DNA from: Mycolicibacter engbaekii
GTDB lineage: Bacteria > Actinomycetota > Actinomycetes > Mycobacteriales > Mycobacteriaceae
Assembly: GCF_002101585.1 (NCBI RefSeq)
Contig: NZ_LQOT01000073.1
Span: 62,001-126,000 of the forward strand
DNA length: 64,000 nucleotides
Direction: 5' to 3'
Notes under the pieces: model-generated
The model's input: the letters and a program-made list of their open reading frames with translations, nothing else
Told to the model about the DNA's origin: nothing
Databases searched by the model: none
Made by a program: the position numbers and the translations under genes
Part shown: positions 1 through 9,469 of the stretch, in pieces
Position numbering within the stretch: position 1 is the first letter of the stretch
Layout of the letters: the number at the start of each line of letters is the position of its first letter

Positions 1-43
1 GTCGCCGCGGCGACCACGTCAGGTTTGTGCAGCTGCACCCGGC

Positions 44-66
44 TAGCCTAACCTGAACACCGTTCA
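44..66 (+). promoter_or_regulatory. bioB promoter with BioQ-type palindrome
   Basis: The perfect inverted repeat TGAAC-ACC-GTTCA lies at 54-66, just after a TAGCCT box at 44-49 that can serve as a -10 element. The palindrome matches the form described for the TetR-family biotin repressor BioQ in mycobacteria and corynebacteria (TGAAC-N3-GTTcA/GTTAC). Its place over the expected transcription start fits repression. No bioQ gene is in the window, so the regulator assignment is inferred from the site alone. Confidence 0.7.
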
Positions 67-85
67 AGTCTTGATGGGAGCACGC

Positions 86-138
86 GTGACCCGCGGCGCC
101 GACGACGCAGAGCGAAGCGATGAGGAGGAGCGGCGCGC
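86..138 (+). repeat. MIRU-like element at the bioB start
   Basis: The bases just before bioB contain the blocks gacgcagagcgaagcgatga and gaggaggagcggcgc. These closely resemble the conserved core of mycobacterial interspersed repetitive units, which sit between genes and often overlap start codons. The element ends at the bioB ATGA and supplies the purine-rich ribosome binding site at about 122-130. Identification is from remembered MIRU sequence; only one clear copy is in this window. Confidence 0.6.
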
Positions 139-1137
139 ATGACCGACGACATCCTGGCGCTGGCCAGGGAGCAAGTACTCGAGCGCGGTGAGGCGTTGCG
201 GCGGGATCAGGTGCTCGAAGTGTTGCAGCTGCCCGACGACCGGCTCGAGGAGCTGCTGTCGCTGGCGCACGACGTCCGGATGCGCTGGTGCGGGCCGGAG
301 GTCGAGGTCGAGGGCATCATCAGCCTGAAAACCGGCGGCTGCCCTGAAGATTGCCACTTCTGTTCGCAGTCGGGCCTGTTCTCGTCGCCGGTGCGCAGCG
401 CCTGGCTGGACATTCCGAGCCTGGTCGAGGCGGCCAAGCAGACCGCCAAGTCCGGGGCCACCGAGTTCTGCATCGTCGCCGCGGTGCGCGGCCCCGACGA
501 GCGGCTGCTGGCCCAGGTCGCCGCGGGAATCGAAGCCATCCGCAACGAGGTCGACATCCAGATCGCCTGCTCGTTGGGCATGTTGACCCAGGAGCAGGTG
601 GATCAACTGGCCGCCATGGGCGTACACCGCTACAACCACAACCTGGAGACCGCCCGGTCGCACTTCTCCAAAGTCGTCACCACCCACACCTGGGAGGAGC
701 GCTGGGAGACCCTGCGCATGGTGGGCGAAGCCGGCATGGAGGTGTGTTGCGGCGGCATCCTCGGGATGGGGGAGACGCTGGAGCAGCGGGCCGAGTTCGC
801 CGCCGACCTGGCCGAACTGAACCCCCACGAGGTCCCGCTGAACTTCCTCAACCCGCGCCCGGGCACCCCGTTCGGCGACCTGGAGGTGCTGCCGGTGGCC
901 GACGCACTGCGGGCAGTCGCCGCATTCCGGCTGGCGCTGCCGCGCACCATGCTGCGGTTCGCCGGCGGCCGGGAGATCACGCTGGGCGACCTGGGCGCCA
1001 AGAAGGGGATCCTGGGCGGCATCAACGCGGTCATCGTCGGCAACTACCTGACCACTCTGGGCCGGCCCGCCGAAGCGGACCTGGAACTGCTCAACGACCT
1101 GCAGATGCCGATCAAGGCTCTCAACGCCACCCTCTGA
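139..1137 (+). CDS. bioB: biotin synthase BioB
   Basis: Radical SAM enzyme that inserts sulfur into dethiobiotin to form biotin. The 332-residue product matches mycobacterial BioB (Rv1589) nearly throughout. The radical-SAM cluster motif CxxxCxxC is at Cys68, Cys72 and Cys75, and the conserved YNHNLET and NFLNPRPGTP blocks follow. The ATG at 139 is chosen because a strong GAGGAGGAG lies at 122-130 and no in-frame start was found upstream. The stop overlaps the ATG of the helper gene bsaP, so the two are translationally coupled. A BioQ-type operator at 54-66 suggests biotin-dependent control. Confidence 0.97.
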   Translation: MTDDILALAREQVLERGEALRRDQVLEVLQLPDDRLEELLSLAHDVRMRWCGPEVEVEGIISLKTGGCPEDCHFCSQSGLFSSPVRSAWLDIPSLVEAAKQTAKSGATEFCIVAAVRGPDERLLAQVAAGIEAIRNEVDIQIACSLGMLTQEQVDQLAAMGVHRYNHNLETARSHFSKVVTTHTWEERWETLRMVGEAGMEVCCGGILGMGETLEQRAEFAADLAELNPHEVPLNFLNPRPGTPFGDLEVLPVADALRAVAAFRLALPRTMLRFAGGREITLGDLGAKKGILGGINAVIVGNYLTTLGRPAEADLELLNDLQMPIKALNATL

Positions 1138-1376
1138 TGCTCTGCGACCTGCCCGTTGCCCTGAGTGCCGGCGTCTTCAACGTCTACACCGGCGTACGCA
1201 TCGACGATCCCGCCGGCGGGTCGCTGCCCACCGCGGCGCAGTTGGGCCTGGAGGCGCCGCGCTTCTGCGCCTCCTGCGGGCGCCGGATGATGGTGCAGGT
1301 TCGCCCGGACGGCTGGTGGGCCAAGTGCTCGCGGCACGGCCTGGTGGACTCCACCGACCTGGACCCGCAACGGTGA
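1137..1376 (+). CDS. bsaP: biotin synthase auxiliary protein BsaP
   Basis: A 79-residue protein matching Rv1590, the small Fe-S protein reported as needed for mycobacterial BioB activity. Candidate cluster ligands are visible: Cys44 and Cys47 in FCASCG, then Cys64 and His67 in KCSRHG. The ATG overlaps the bioB stop codon (TGATG), which fits coupled synthesis of enzyme and helper. Its own stop overlaps the next gene in the same way. Length and context leave little doubt about family; the biochemical role is taken from published work on the family. Confidence 0.88.
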   Translation: MLCDLPVALSAGVFNVYTGVRIDDPAGGSLPTAAQLGLEAPRFCASCGRRMMVQVRPDGWWAKCSRHGLVDSTDLDPQR

Positions 1377-1993
1377 TGAGCACCGCCGCTCCGCGGTTGA
1401 CGCGCAGAGGGGCCGGCCTGAGGCTGGCCGCCGGACTGACGGTCATCGGGTTGCCGGTCGGGGCGGTGTGGGCGTGGATCGCCCCACCGATCCATGGCGT
1501 GGTGGCGCTGACGCGCAGCGGCGAACGGGTGCAGGCCTACCTGGGCAGCGAGGCCGAGAACTTCTTCATCGCGCCGGTCCTGCTGATCGGGCTGCTCGCC
1601 GCGGTGGCCGTGGTGGCGGCCGCTCTGGCGTGGCAGTGGCGGGCGCATCGGGGACCGGGCATGGTGCTGAACCTGACCGCCGGGCTGATCGGCGGGGCAG
1701 CACTGGCGGTGCTCACCGGAGCCGTCCTGGTCCAGCGCCGCTACGGCGCCATCGACATCGAGGCCGCTCCGGTCAGCCCCGAACACCGGGTGCACTACGT
1801 GGCCGAGGGGCCGCCGGTGTTCTTCGGGCACACCGCGCTGCAGATCGGCGCCTCACTGCTGCTGCCGGCGGCCACCGCGGCCCTGGTGTACGGCGGATGC
1901 GCCATGTGGAGCACCCGCGACGACCTGGGCGGTTATCCGCCCGAACCGCCGGCCGGCCTCAGAGGCGGCGGCGGCCCAGCGCCCCTCCCGTGA
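1376..1993 (+). CDS. DUF2567 membrane protein (Rv1591-like)
   Basis: A 205-residue integral membrane protein of unknown function. Four hydrophobic segments are visible, near residues 15-35, 62-85, 97-118 and 155-175, with the hydrophilic stretch HRVHYVAEGPP between the last two. It follows bsaP with overlapping stop and start codons and so is the third gene of the bioB transcript, as in M. tuberculosis. GTG at 1373 is a possible alternative start one codon upstream. The 3' end overlaps the convergent lipase gene by 35 nt. Confidence 0.85.
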   Translation: MSTAAPRLTRRGAGLRLAAGLTVIGLPVGAVWAWIAPPIHGVVALTRSGERVQAYLGSEAENFFIAPVLLIGLLAAVAVVAAALAWQWRAHRGPGMVLNLTAGLIGGAALAVLTGAVLVQRRYGAIDIEAAPVSPEHRVHYVAEGPPVFFGHTALQIGASLLLPAATAALVYGGCAMWSTRDDLGGYPPEPPAGLRGGGGPAPLP

Positions 1994-3290
1994 CGACGCG
2001 GGTCGCCACCAGGCCCAGGCGGGCCAGGCCGAGGTAGGTCCTGGGGTTCAGCAGTGCCGGCCACGCGCTGCTGACCGCGGACTGGCGCAGCGGCCGGTCG
2101 GCGAACCGGTCGCGCAACCACTCCAGCACCATCGGCACCGACAACGGGTGCAGCGTCGCATGCTCGCTGAGCAGGTCGCGATGGTAGGTGAGCCGCGCGC
2201 CGCCGGTCACATAGGCCTCGGCCAAGTGGTCGATGTGCACGACTGAAATCACCTGGTCGTGAACGGCCTGCAACATCAGTAACGGTGGTTTCGGCGCATG
2301 GTAGCCAAGCTTGGTGTCGTCGAAGACGTGTTGCACCGCAGGGAGTTCCACCACGTCTTGGAGCGGCTGGTCGATGAACTCCTCGAGTGACTTGTGGCGC
2401 ATCCGCATGATGGCGCCGAGCGTGGTCATCGATTCCAGTGAACGCAGCAAAGCCTTGCCCTCGGCGGTGGCATGGTCGTCGATCACCTTCTGTAAGTCGG
2501 GGTAGACCTTCGCCAAGGTGGCAATCATCACCGCGGGCAAGCCGGAGAAGAACGTCCCGTCCAACCCGAGGAAAGTGTGCCCGAGGTCACCCACCGGCGA
2601 CCCGAGCACCGCACCCACGATGTTGAGTTCGGGGGCGTAATCGCCGCAGACTTCCGCCGCCCAGCCGGTGGCCAGGCCGCCGCCGGAATAGCCCCACAGG
2701 CCCACCGGGGCGTCCGGGGACAGTTCCAGCCGCTCGGTCCCCAGCGCGGCCCGCAGCCCGTCGAGCACGTAGTAGCCGGGCTCCTTCGGCGCCCCCCAGT
2801 GGCCGTCGCGGCCCTCATGGTCGGGGACCGATACCGCCCAGCCCTGGGCCAGAATGGCCGCGATCAGCACGATCTCGAGTTGGGTGAACGAGCCGTGACC
2901 CCTGGCCCGGCGCCGCAGCGCATACGACGGGAAGCAACGGCCGTCGACGGCGTCGATCGCGCACTGGTAGGACACGATCGGGCAGTGCGGGCCGCGGTCG
3001 GCCGGAACCAGCACCGTCGTCACCCCCGCCTGCGCGACGTCGTTACGGTCGGTGGTCCGGTAGAGCAGTTGGGTGGCACGCATCTGTTGCGGGATCAGCC
3101 CCAGAAACGCCAGTTCGACGTCGCGCGAGCGCAGCACCGTGCCGGGCGCCGCGTGGGCAAAGCCGGCCGGTGGGTCGTAGAACGGATCGTCGGCCGGCAG
3201 CAGGGGGCGAGCGCCGGGTCGTGCCGGCTCGTGCGGAGCCTGCCCGATCCACTCGACAGAACTTTCTCGGGCCAGGCTGTCGAATTCCAC
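1959..3290 (-). CDS. secretory-lipase-family esterase (Rv1592c-like)
   Basis: A 443-residue alpha/beta hydrolase matching Rv1592c. The nucleophile elbow is LWGYSGGGLA (G-x-S-x-G), preceded by a conserved SYQCAIDA region and followed by late Asp/His blocks (VHDQVISVVHID and SEHATLHPL) that can complete the triad. No clear signal peptide is seen at the N-terminus, so location is uncertain. The start is a GTG at 3290, with only a weak ribosome binding site. Substrate is unknown; lipase is a family-level call. Confidence 0.88.
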   Translation of the reverse strand: MEFDSLARESSVEWIGQAPHEPARPGARPLLPADDPFYDPPAGFAHAAPGTVLRSRDVELAFLGLIPQQMRATQLLYRTTDRNDVAQAGVTTVLVPADRGPHCPIVSYQCAIDAVDGRCFPSYALRRRARGHGSFTQLEIVLIAAILAQGWAVSVPDHEGRDGHWGAPKEPGYYVLDGLRAALGTERLELSPDAPVGLWGYSGGGLATGWAAEVCGDYAPELNIVGAVLGSPVGDLGHTFLGLDGTFFSGLPAVMIATLAKVYPDLQKVIDDHATAEGKALLRSLESMTTLGAIMRMRHKSLEEFIDQPLQDVVELPAVQHVFDDTKLGYHAPKPPLLMLQAVHDQVISVVHIDHLAEAYVTGGARLTYHRDLLSEHATLHPLSVPMVLEWLRDRFADRPLRQSAVSSAWPALLNPRTYLGLARLGLVATRVVTGGALGRRRL

Positions 3291-3332
3291 TCGGCCATTG
3301 TCTCTTAAGAGGGCGTTAAGATTCCAGTCGAC

Positions 3333-4025
3333 TCACCCGGGCGGTCGCAGTGCGGCGAATTCGTCGGTGACCCGTAATTCGGAGTCGGTGAACCGGTAGC
3401 GGGCCGCCGGACGGCCCCCGCTGCGCCCGGAGCGGGCGGTGGTGCCGGTGCGGGTGATCACCCCGCGGCGTACCAGCACCCGTTGCAGGTTTGTCGCGTC
3501 GACCTGGTAGCCCAGCACCACGCTGTAGATGTCTCGCAAGGTGGACAGAATGAATTCCGTTGGCGCCAGGCCGAATCCGATGTTGGTGTAGGACATTTTG
3601 GCGACCAGGCGACTGCGCGCGTGCTCCACCATGGGCCCGTGGTCGAACGCCATCGGCGGTAAGTCGTCCACGGGATGCCAGTGCGTGTCGCTCGGCAGCT
3701 CCGGGACGGCGGGGGAGGGCACCAAGCCCAGAAACGTCGACGCGATGGTGCGTACCCCGGGCACCCGGCCGGGGTCGGAGAACACAGCCAGCTGCTCAAG
3801 GTGGGCGATCTCACGCAGATCGACCTTTTCGGCGAGCTGGCGGCGGGCCGATGCCGTGACATCCTCATCGGTGCGCAACAGGCCGCCGGGCAACGACCAC
3901 CGGCCGGACTGCGGCTCGCGGGCGCGTTCCCACAGCAGCACGTTGAGCTGGGGGCGGCGCTGATCCAGGCCGCCAACCTGGAAGACCACGGTGAGCACCT
4001 CGTGGGCGGTGCTAGTATGAACCAT
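3333..4025 (-). CDS. nrtR: NrtR-type NAD biosynthesis repressor (degenerate Nudix + winged helix)
   Basis: A 230-residue protein like Rv1593c. Residues about 8-140 form a Nudix fold and the C-terminal 80 residues a winged-helix DNA-binding domain (LQRVLVRRGVITRTG, then GRPAARYRF). The Nudix box reads RRQLAEK where active enzymes have REUxEE, so hydrolysis is probably lost and the domain serves as an ADP-ribose/NAD sensor, as known for NrtR. It diverges from nadABC over a shared palindrome. A consensus TATAAT (4033-4038, minus strand) ends 7 nt before the ATG, implying a leaderless transcript. Confidence 0.88.
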   Translation of the reverse strand: MVHTSTAHEVLTVVFQVGGLDQRRPQLNVLLWERAREPQSGRWSLPGGLLRTDEDVTASARRQLAEKVDLREIAHLEQLAVFSDPGRVPGVRTIASTFLGLVPSPAVPELPSDTHWHPVDDLPPMAFDHGPMVEHARSRLVAKMSYTNIGFGLAPTEFILSTLRDIYSVVLGYQVDATNLQRVLVRRGVITRTGTTARSGRSGGRPAARYRFTDSELRVTDEFAALRPPG

Positions 4026-4048
4026 GTTTTCGATTATAAGTCGAAAAC
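4026..4048. promoter_or_regulatory. NrtR operator with back-to-back -10 boxes
   Basis: Perfect inverted repeat GTTTTCGA-N7-TCGAAAAC in the 43-nt gap between nrtR and nadA. The centre holds overlapping -10 boxes for both directions: TATAAT on the minus strand (4033-4038) and TATAAG on the plus strand (4035-4040). One bound repressor dimer would block both promoters. Assignment to NrtR follows from the divergent nrtR gene and the nad target genes. Confidence 0.8.
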
Positions 4049-4068
4049 CTGTTTTGAGAGGAGTCACC

Positions 4069-5117
<1,049 letters not shown>

Positions 5118-5121
<4 letters not shown>

Positions 5122-6686
5122 CCCCTGGTCCCAGCTGGCAGCAGCGGGCCGATGTCGTCGTCATCGGCACCGGTGTCGGTGGGCTGGCGGCCGCTCGCGC
5201 CGCCCACCGGGCCGGGCGCGACGTCGTGGTGCTCAGCAAATCCGCCGCCGGCGCGGCCGCCACGGCGACCCACTACGCCCAGGGCGGGATCGCGGTGGTG
5301 CTGCCCGACACCGACGACTCGGTGGCCGCCCACGTCGCCGACACCGTGGCCGCCGGCGGCGGATTGTGCGACCGCGACGCGGTGACCTCCATCGTGGCCG
5401 ACGGGTATCGCGCCGTCCGCGACCTGGCCGCCGCCGGTGCACAGTTCGACCGGGCGCGAGACGGCCATTGGGCGCTCACCCGCGAAGGGGGGCACTCGCG
5501 GCGCCGCATCATCCACGCCGGCGGCGACGCGACCGGTGCCGAGGTGCAGCGCGCACTGGATCAGGCGGCGGCCGCACTGGACGTTCGCGGCGGCCAGGTG
5601 GTGCTGCAGATCCTGCGCGACGCCGATCAGGTCACCGGTGTGCTGGTGGCCAACGCCGACGGGATCGGCGTGATCCACGCCCCCTCGGTGGTGCTGGCCA
5701 CCGGCGGTCTGGGCCACCTGTACCGGGCGACCACCAACCCCGGCGGGGCGACCGGCGACGGCGTGGCCCTGGCGCTGTGGGCCGGGGTGGCTGTCAGCGA
5801 CCTGGAATTCATCCAATTCCATCCCACGATGCTGTTCTCGGGCGACGGCGCCGGACGCCGGCCGCTGATCACCGAGGCGGTGCGGGGGGAGGGCGCGCGA
5901 CTGGTCGACGCCCGCGGTGCGGCGATCACCGACGGCGTGCACCCGATGGGGGATCTGGCGCCCCGCGACGTGGTGGCGGCAGCCGTCGACGCCCGCCTGC
6001 GCGAGACCGGTGACCGGTGCGTCTTCCTCGACGCTCGCGGGATCGCCGGCTTCCCAGACCGCTTTCCGACCGTCACCGCGGCCTGCCGCGAGGCCGGTAT
6101 CGACCCTGTCCGGCAACCGATTCCGGTGGTCCCCGGCGCCCACTACAGCTGCGGAGGGGTGCTCACCGACGTCACCGGCCGTACGGAGCTGCCGGGTCTT
6201 TTCGCCGCCGGGGAGGTCGGCCGTACCGGCATGCACGGAGCCAACCGGCTGGCGTCCAACAGCCTGCTGGAAGGGCTGGTGGTGGGCGCCCGCGCCGGTG
6301 CCGCCGCCGCGGCGCACTGCGCCGCTGCGGGGCCGGCCCGGGCTGTGTTCCCCGAACCCGCCCTGCACCCGGTGCTGCCCCGGCAGCGGCTGCAGGAGGC
6401 GATGTCCCGCGATGCCTCGGTGGTCCGCGACACGTCCGGGCTGACGCGGCTGCAGCAGCTGCTGGCCGACGCCGCCCGGCGCCACGTCGCCGACCGGTCC
6501 GGAGTCGAGGAAGCCGCCCTGACCGTGGCCGCCCAGGTGATCGCGGCGGCGGCAGCGGCCCGCACCGAGAGCCGCGGCTGCCACCACCGAGCGCAGTATC
6601 CGGCCGCCGACCCCGGCCAGGCCAGCAGTTCCACGATCCGCCTGCGCGACGGCAGTGTCGCGCTCGAAACCCCCGCGGGAGTCTGA
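5118..6686 (+). CDS. nadB: L-aspartate oxidase NadB
   Basis: FAD enzyme that oxidises L-aspartate to iminoaspartate for NadA. The 522-residue product starts with the dinucleotide-binding motif VVVIGTGVGGLAAA, and conserved succinate-dehydrogenase-type blocks follow (HYAQGGIA, EFIQFHPT, GMHGANRLASNSLLEGLV). The GTG start at 5118 overlaps the nadA stop, so translation is coupled. Middle gene of nadABC. Confidence 0.96.
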
Positions 6687-7540
6687 TGCTTTCCGAGACC
6701 GAGCTCGACGAGGCGCGGCAGATCATCGTGCGCGCCCTCGACGAGGATCTGCGCTACGGGCCCGACGTCACCACCGCTGCGACGGTGCCCGCCGGCGTGA
6801 AGGCCGAGGCGGCGATGGTCACCCGGGTGCCCGGAGTGATCGCCGGGCTCGACGTGGCGCTACTGGTCCTCGACGAGGTCCTCGGCGCCGACGGTTACCA
6901 GGTGGTGCAGCGGGTGGCCGACGGCACCCGGGTCGACGCCGGCGCGCCGGTACTGAGCCTGCGGGCCGACACCCGCGGCCTGCTGACCGCTGAACGCACC
7001 ATGCTCAACCTGGTCTGCCACCTGTCCGGGATCGCGACCGCGACCGCGGCGTGGGTCGACGCCGTGGACGGGACGTCGGCTCGTGTGCGGGACACCCGCA
7101 AGACGCTGCCGGGGCTGCGGGTGCTGCAGAAGTACGCGGTGCGCGTCGGCGGCGGGGTGAACCACCGGATGGGGCTGGGCGACGCCGCCCTGATCAAGGA
7201 CAACCACGTCGCGGCGGCCGGATCGGTGGCCGCGGCGCTGCGGGCGGTGCGCGAGGCCGCTCCCGACGTGCCCTGCGAGGTCGAGGTGGACTCGCTCGAG
7301 CAGTTCGACGAAGTGCTCGCCGAGGGGCCCGAACTGGTGCTGCTGGACAACTTCGAGGTATGGCAGACCCAGATGGCGGTGCAGCGGCGGGACTCCCGCG
7401 CCCCCGGGGTGCTGCTGGAGTCGTCCGGCGGACTGACCCTGGAAACCGCCGGCGCGTACGCCGCCACCGGCGTCGACTATTTGGCCGTGGGTGCCCTCAC
7501 CCATTCGGTGCGGGTGCTCGACATCGGCTTAGACATGTAA
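6686..7540 (+). CDS. nadC: nicotinate-nucleotide pyrophosphorylase NadC
   Basis: Transfers phosphoribose from PRPP to quinolinate with decarboxylation, giving nicotinate mononucleotide. The 284-residue protein has the family hallmarks: LNLVCHLSGIATAT, RDTRKTLPGLR, KYAVRVGGGVNHRMGL, KDNHV and the ESSGG segment near the C-terminus. Its ATG overlaps the nadB stop. It completes the de novo NAD operon. The next gene is convergent, 16 nt away. Confidence 0.96.
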   Translation: MLSETELDEARQIIVRALDEDLRYGPDVTTAATVPAGVKAEAAMVTRVPGVIAGLDVALLVLDEVLGADGYQVVQRVADGTRVDAGAPVLSLRADTRGLLTAERTMLNLVCHLSGIATATAAWVDAVDGTSARVRDTRKTLPGLRVLQKYAVRVGGGVNHRMGLGDAALIKDNHVAAAGSVAAALRAVREAAPDVPCEVEVDSLEQFDEVLAEGPELVLLDNFEVWQTQMAVQRRDSRAPGVLLESSGGLTLETAGAYAATGVDYLAVGALTHSVRVLDIGLDM

Positions 7541-7556
7541 GTCATGTAGCGGCCGG

Positions 7557-7967
7557 TCAGCCGATATCGGTGACCAGCACCGCCACCTTGCGGTTCTGCA
7601 GTCGCAGCAGCGCCGGCAGCGAGGCGTCACCGGAGCCGGCGGGCACGATCCGCGGGTTCACCAGGTGCACCTGATGCCGGAACAGCTGCACATCGGCCTC
7701 GCCTGCGGCCAGCACGTTCTTCACCCAGTCGGTCTTGCCGTGGCCCAGCGCGATCGCCAGCGTGTCGCCCTTGCGGTAGGTCGTCACCACCGTCTGGTAG
7801 ACCTTGCCGGACTTGCGGCCGCGATGGGTGATCACCGACGTGCCGGGGATGAACTTCGCCAGTGGCTTGACCACCGGATTGACGTACTTGATCTGCAGCC
7901 GATCCATCCAGGCGGGGAACACCGCCGGCAGCGTGGACGGGCCGGCGGCACCCTTGTCGACAGCCAT
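7557..7967 (-). CDS. deazaflavin (F420)-dependent nitroreductase-family protein (Rv1598c-like)
   Basis: A 136-residue protein of the DDN/FDR split-barrel family, the same length as Rv1598c. The family pattern is visible: an N-terminal helix, then GTSVITHRGRKSGKVYQTVV, in which the RKSG loop normally contacts the F420 phosphate tail, and later GHGKTDWVKN and PRIVPAGSGDASLPALLRL. Start at 7967 is supported by a GGAG-type ribosome binding site; a longer in-frame extension upstream has composition unlike the family. Cofactor is inferred from family, substrate unknown. Confidence 0.82.
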   Translation of the reverse strand: MAVDKGAAGPSTLPAVFPAWMDRLQIKYVNPVVKPLAKFIPGTSVITHRGRKSGKVYQTVVTTYRKGDTLAIALGHGKTDWVKNVLAAGEADVQLFRHQVHLVNPRIVPAGSGDASLPALLRLQNRKVAVLVTDIG

Positions 7968-8119
7968 GGCAACTCCGTTCTCCCTGGGGGCGACCACGAC
8001 GCCGCCATCGGTGCTCGCCGACGCCGCAACTGCGCACCACCCTAGCCGCGCGGCCCGGGCAGCGGGGGTGATCCCGGCGCGGCGATATTGACTTGAGGCC
8101 CTCTGGGACAATGGACGGC

Positions 8120-9469
8120 GTGAACACCGGCCTGATGGCACGCATCGACCTGCGCGGCCCCGACCAGTCGGACCCGTCCTCGCGACTCTCAAGGGCCCGG
8201 CTGCGTTCCGTGCTGCCCCGCGGCGCTGCCGACGTGGAGGCGGTGCTGCCGCGCGTGCGCCCGATCGTCGAGGCGGTCGCGCAGCGCGGAGCCGCGGCGG
8301 CGCTGGAATTCGGCGAATCCTTCGACCGGGTGCGGCCCGGAACGGTCCGGGTGCCCGATGCCGCGCTGGCGGGCGCCCTGGCCGAGCTGGACCCGGCGGT
8401 ACGGGCCGCTCTGGAGGTGGCGATCAGCCGGGCCCGTGCGGTCCACGCCGACCAGCGGCGCAGCGACACCGCCACCACGCTGGCCCCGGGCGCCACCGTC
8501 ACGCAGCGGTGGATTCCCGTCGAACGGGTCGGCCTGTACGTGCCCGGCGGCAACGCGGTCTACCCGTCCAGCGTGGTGATGAACGTCGTCCCGGCCCAGA
8601 TCGCCGGGGTCGACTCGCTGGTGATCGCCAGCCCGCCCCAGGCCGCCTTCGACGGCCTGCCGCACCCCACGATTCTGGCCGCGGCCCGGCTGCTCGGTGT
8701 CGACGAGGTCTGGGCGGTCGGCGGCGCGCAGGCCGTGGCGCTGCTGGCCTACGGCGGCACCGACACCGACGACGGCGAACTGGCCCCGGTCGACATGATC
8801 ACCGGTCCCGGCAACATCTACGTCACCGCCGCCAAAAGACTGTGCCGGTCGCAGGTGGGTATCGACGCCGAGGCCGGTCCCACCGAGATCGCGATTCTCG
8901 CCGACCACACCGCCAACCCGGCACACCTGGCCGCCGACCTGATCAGTCAGGCCGAGCACGACGAGATGGCGGCCAGTGTGCTGGTCGCCACCAGCGCCGA
9001 ACTGGCCGACGCCACCGCCCGGGAGGTCACCGCGCAACTGCAGACCACGGTGCACCGCGACCGGGTCAGCACAGCGCTGTCCGGTCCGCAGTCGGCGATC
9101 GTGCTGGTCGACGATCTGGACGCCGGTATCGAGGTGGTGAACGCCTACGCCGCCGAGCACCTGGAGATTCAGACCGCCGACCCGGCGGCCGTCGCCGGCC
9201 GCATCCGCTCGGCCGGCGCGATCTTCCTCGGACCGTATTCGCCGGTCAGCCTGGGCGACTACTGCGCCGGCTCCAACCACGTGCTGCCCACTGCCGGCAG
9301 CGCCCGTTACTCCAGTGGTCTGTCGGTGCAGACCTTCCTGCGCGGCGTGCACCTGGTGGACTACACCGAGGCCGCGCTCAAGGACGTCAGCGGACACGTG
9401 ATCGCGCTGGCCACCGCGGAGGACCTGCCCTCGCACGGCGAGGCGGTCCGGCGGAGGTTCGAGCAGTGA
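8120..9469 (+). CDS. hisD: histidinol dehydrogenase HisD
   Basis: Oxidises histidinol to histidine in two NAD-dependent steps, the last reactions of the pathway. The protein of 449 residues aligns with mycobacterial HisD over its length, including the GLYVPGGNAVYPSSVVMN block, GPGNIYVTAAKR, the zinc-site region QAEHDE, and EHLEIQT. Start is uncertain: GTG 8120 lies 7 nt after a GACAAT box and would be leaderless, while ATG 8135 begins at the conserved ARIDLRG. First gene of the his operon. Confidence 0.95.
   Translation: MNTGLMARIDLRGPDQSDPSSRLSRARLRSVLPRGAADVEAVLPRVRPIVEAVAQRGAAAALEFGESFDRVRPGTVRVPDAALAGALAELDPAVRAALEVAISRARAVHADQRRSDTATTLAPGATVTQRWIPVERVGLYVPGGNAVYPSSVVMNVVPAQIAGVDSLVIASPPQAAFDGLPHPTILAAARLLGVDEVWAVGGAQAVALLAYGGTDTDDGELAPVDMITGPGNIYVTAAKRLCRSQVGIDAEAGPTEIAILADHTANPAHLAADLISQAEHDEMAASVLVATSAELADATAREVTAQLQTTVHRDRVSTALSGPQSAIVLVDDLDAGIEVVNAYAAEHLEIQTADPAAVAGRIRSAGAIFLGPYSPVSLGDYCAGSNHVLPTAGSARYSSGLSVQTFLRGVHLVDYTEAALKDVSGHVIALATAEDLPSHGEAVRRRFEQ

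Noticed and set aside
64..828. Open frame antisense to bioB
   Set aside because: Shadow of a highly conserved gene; no family similarity or ribosome binding site.
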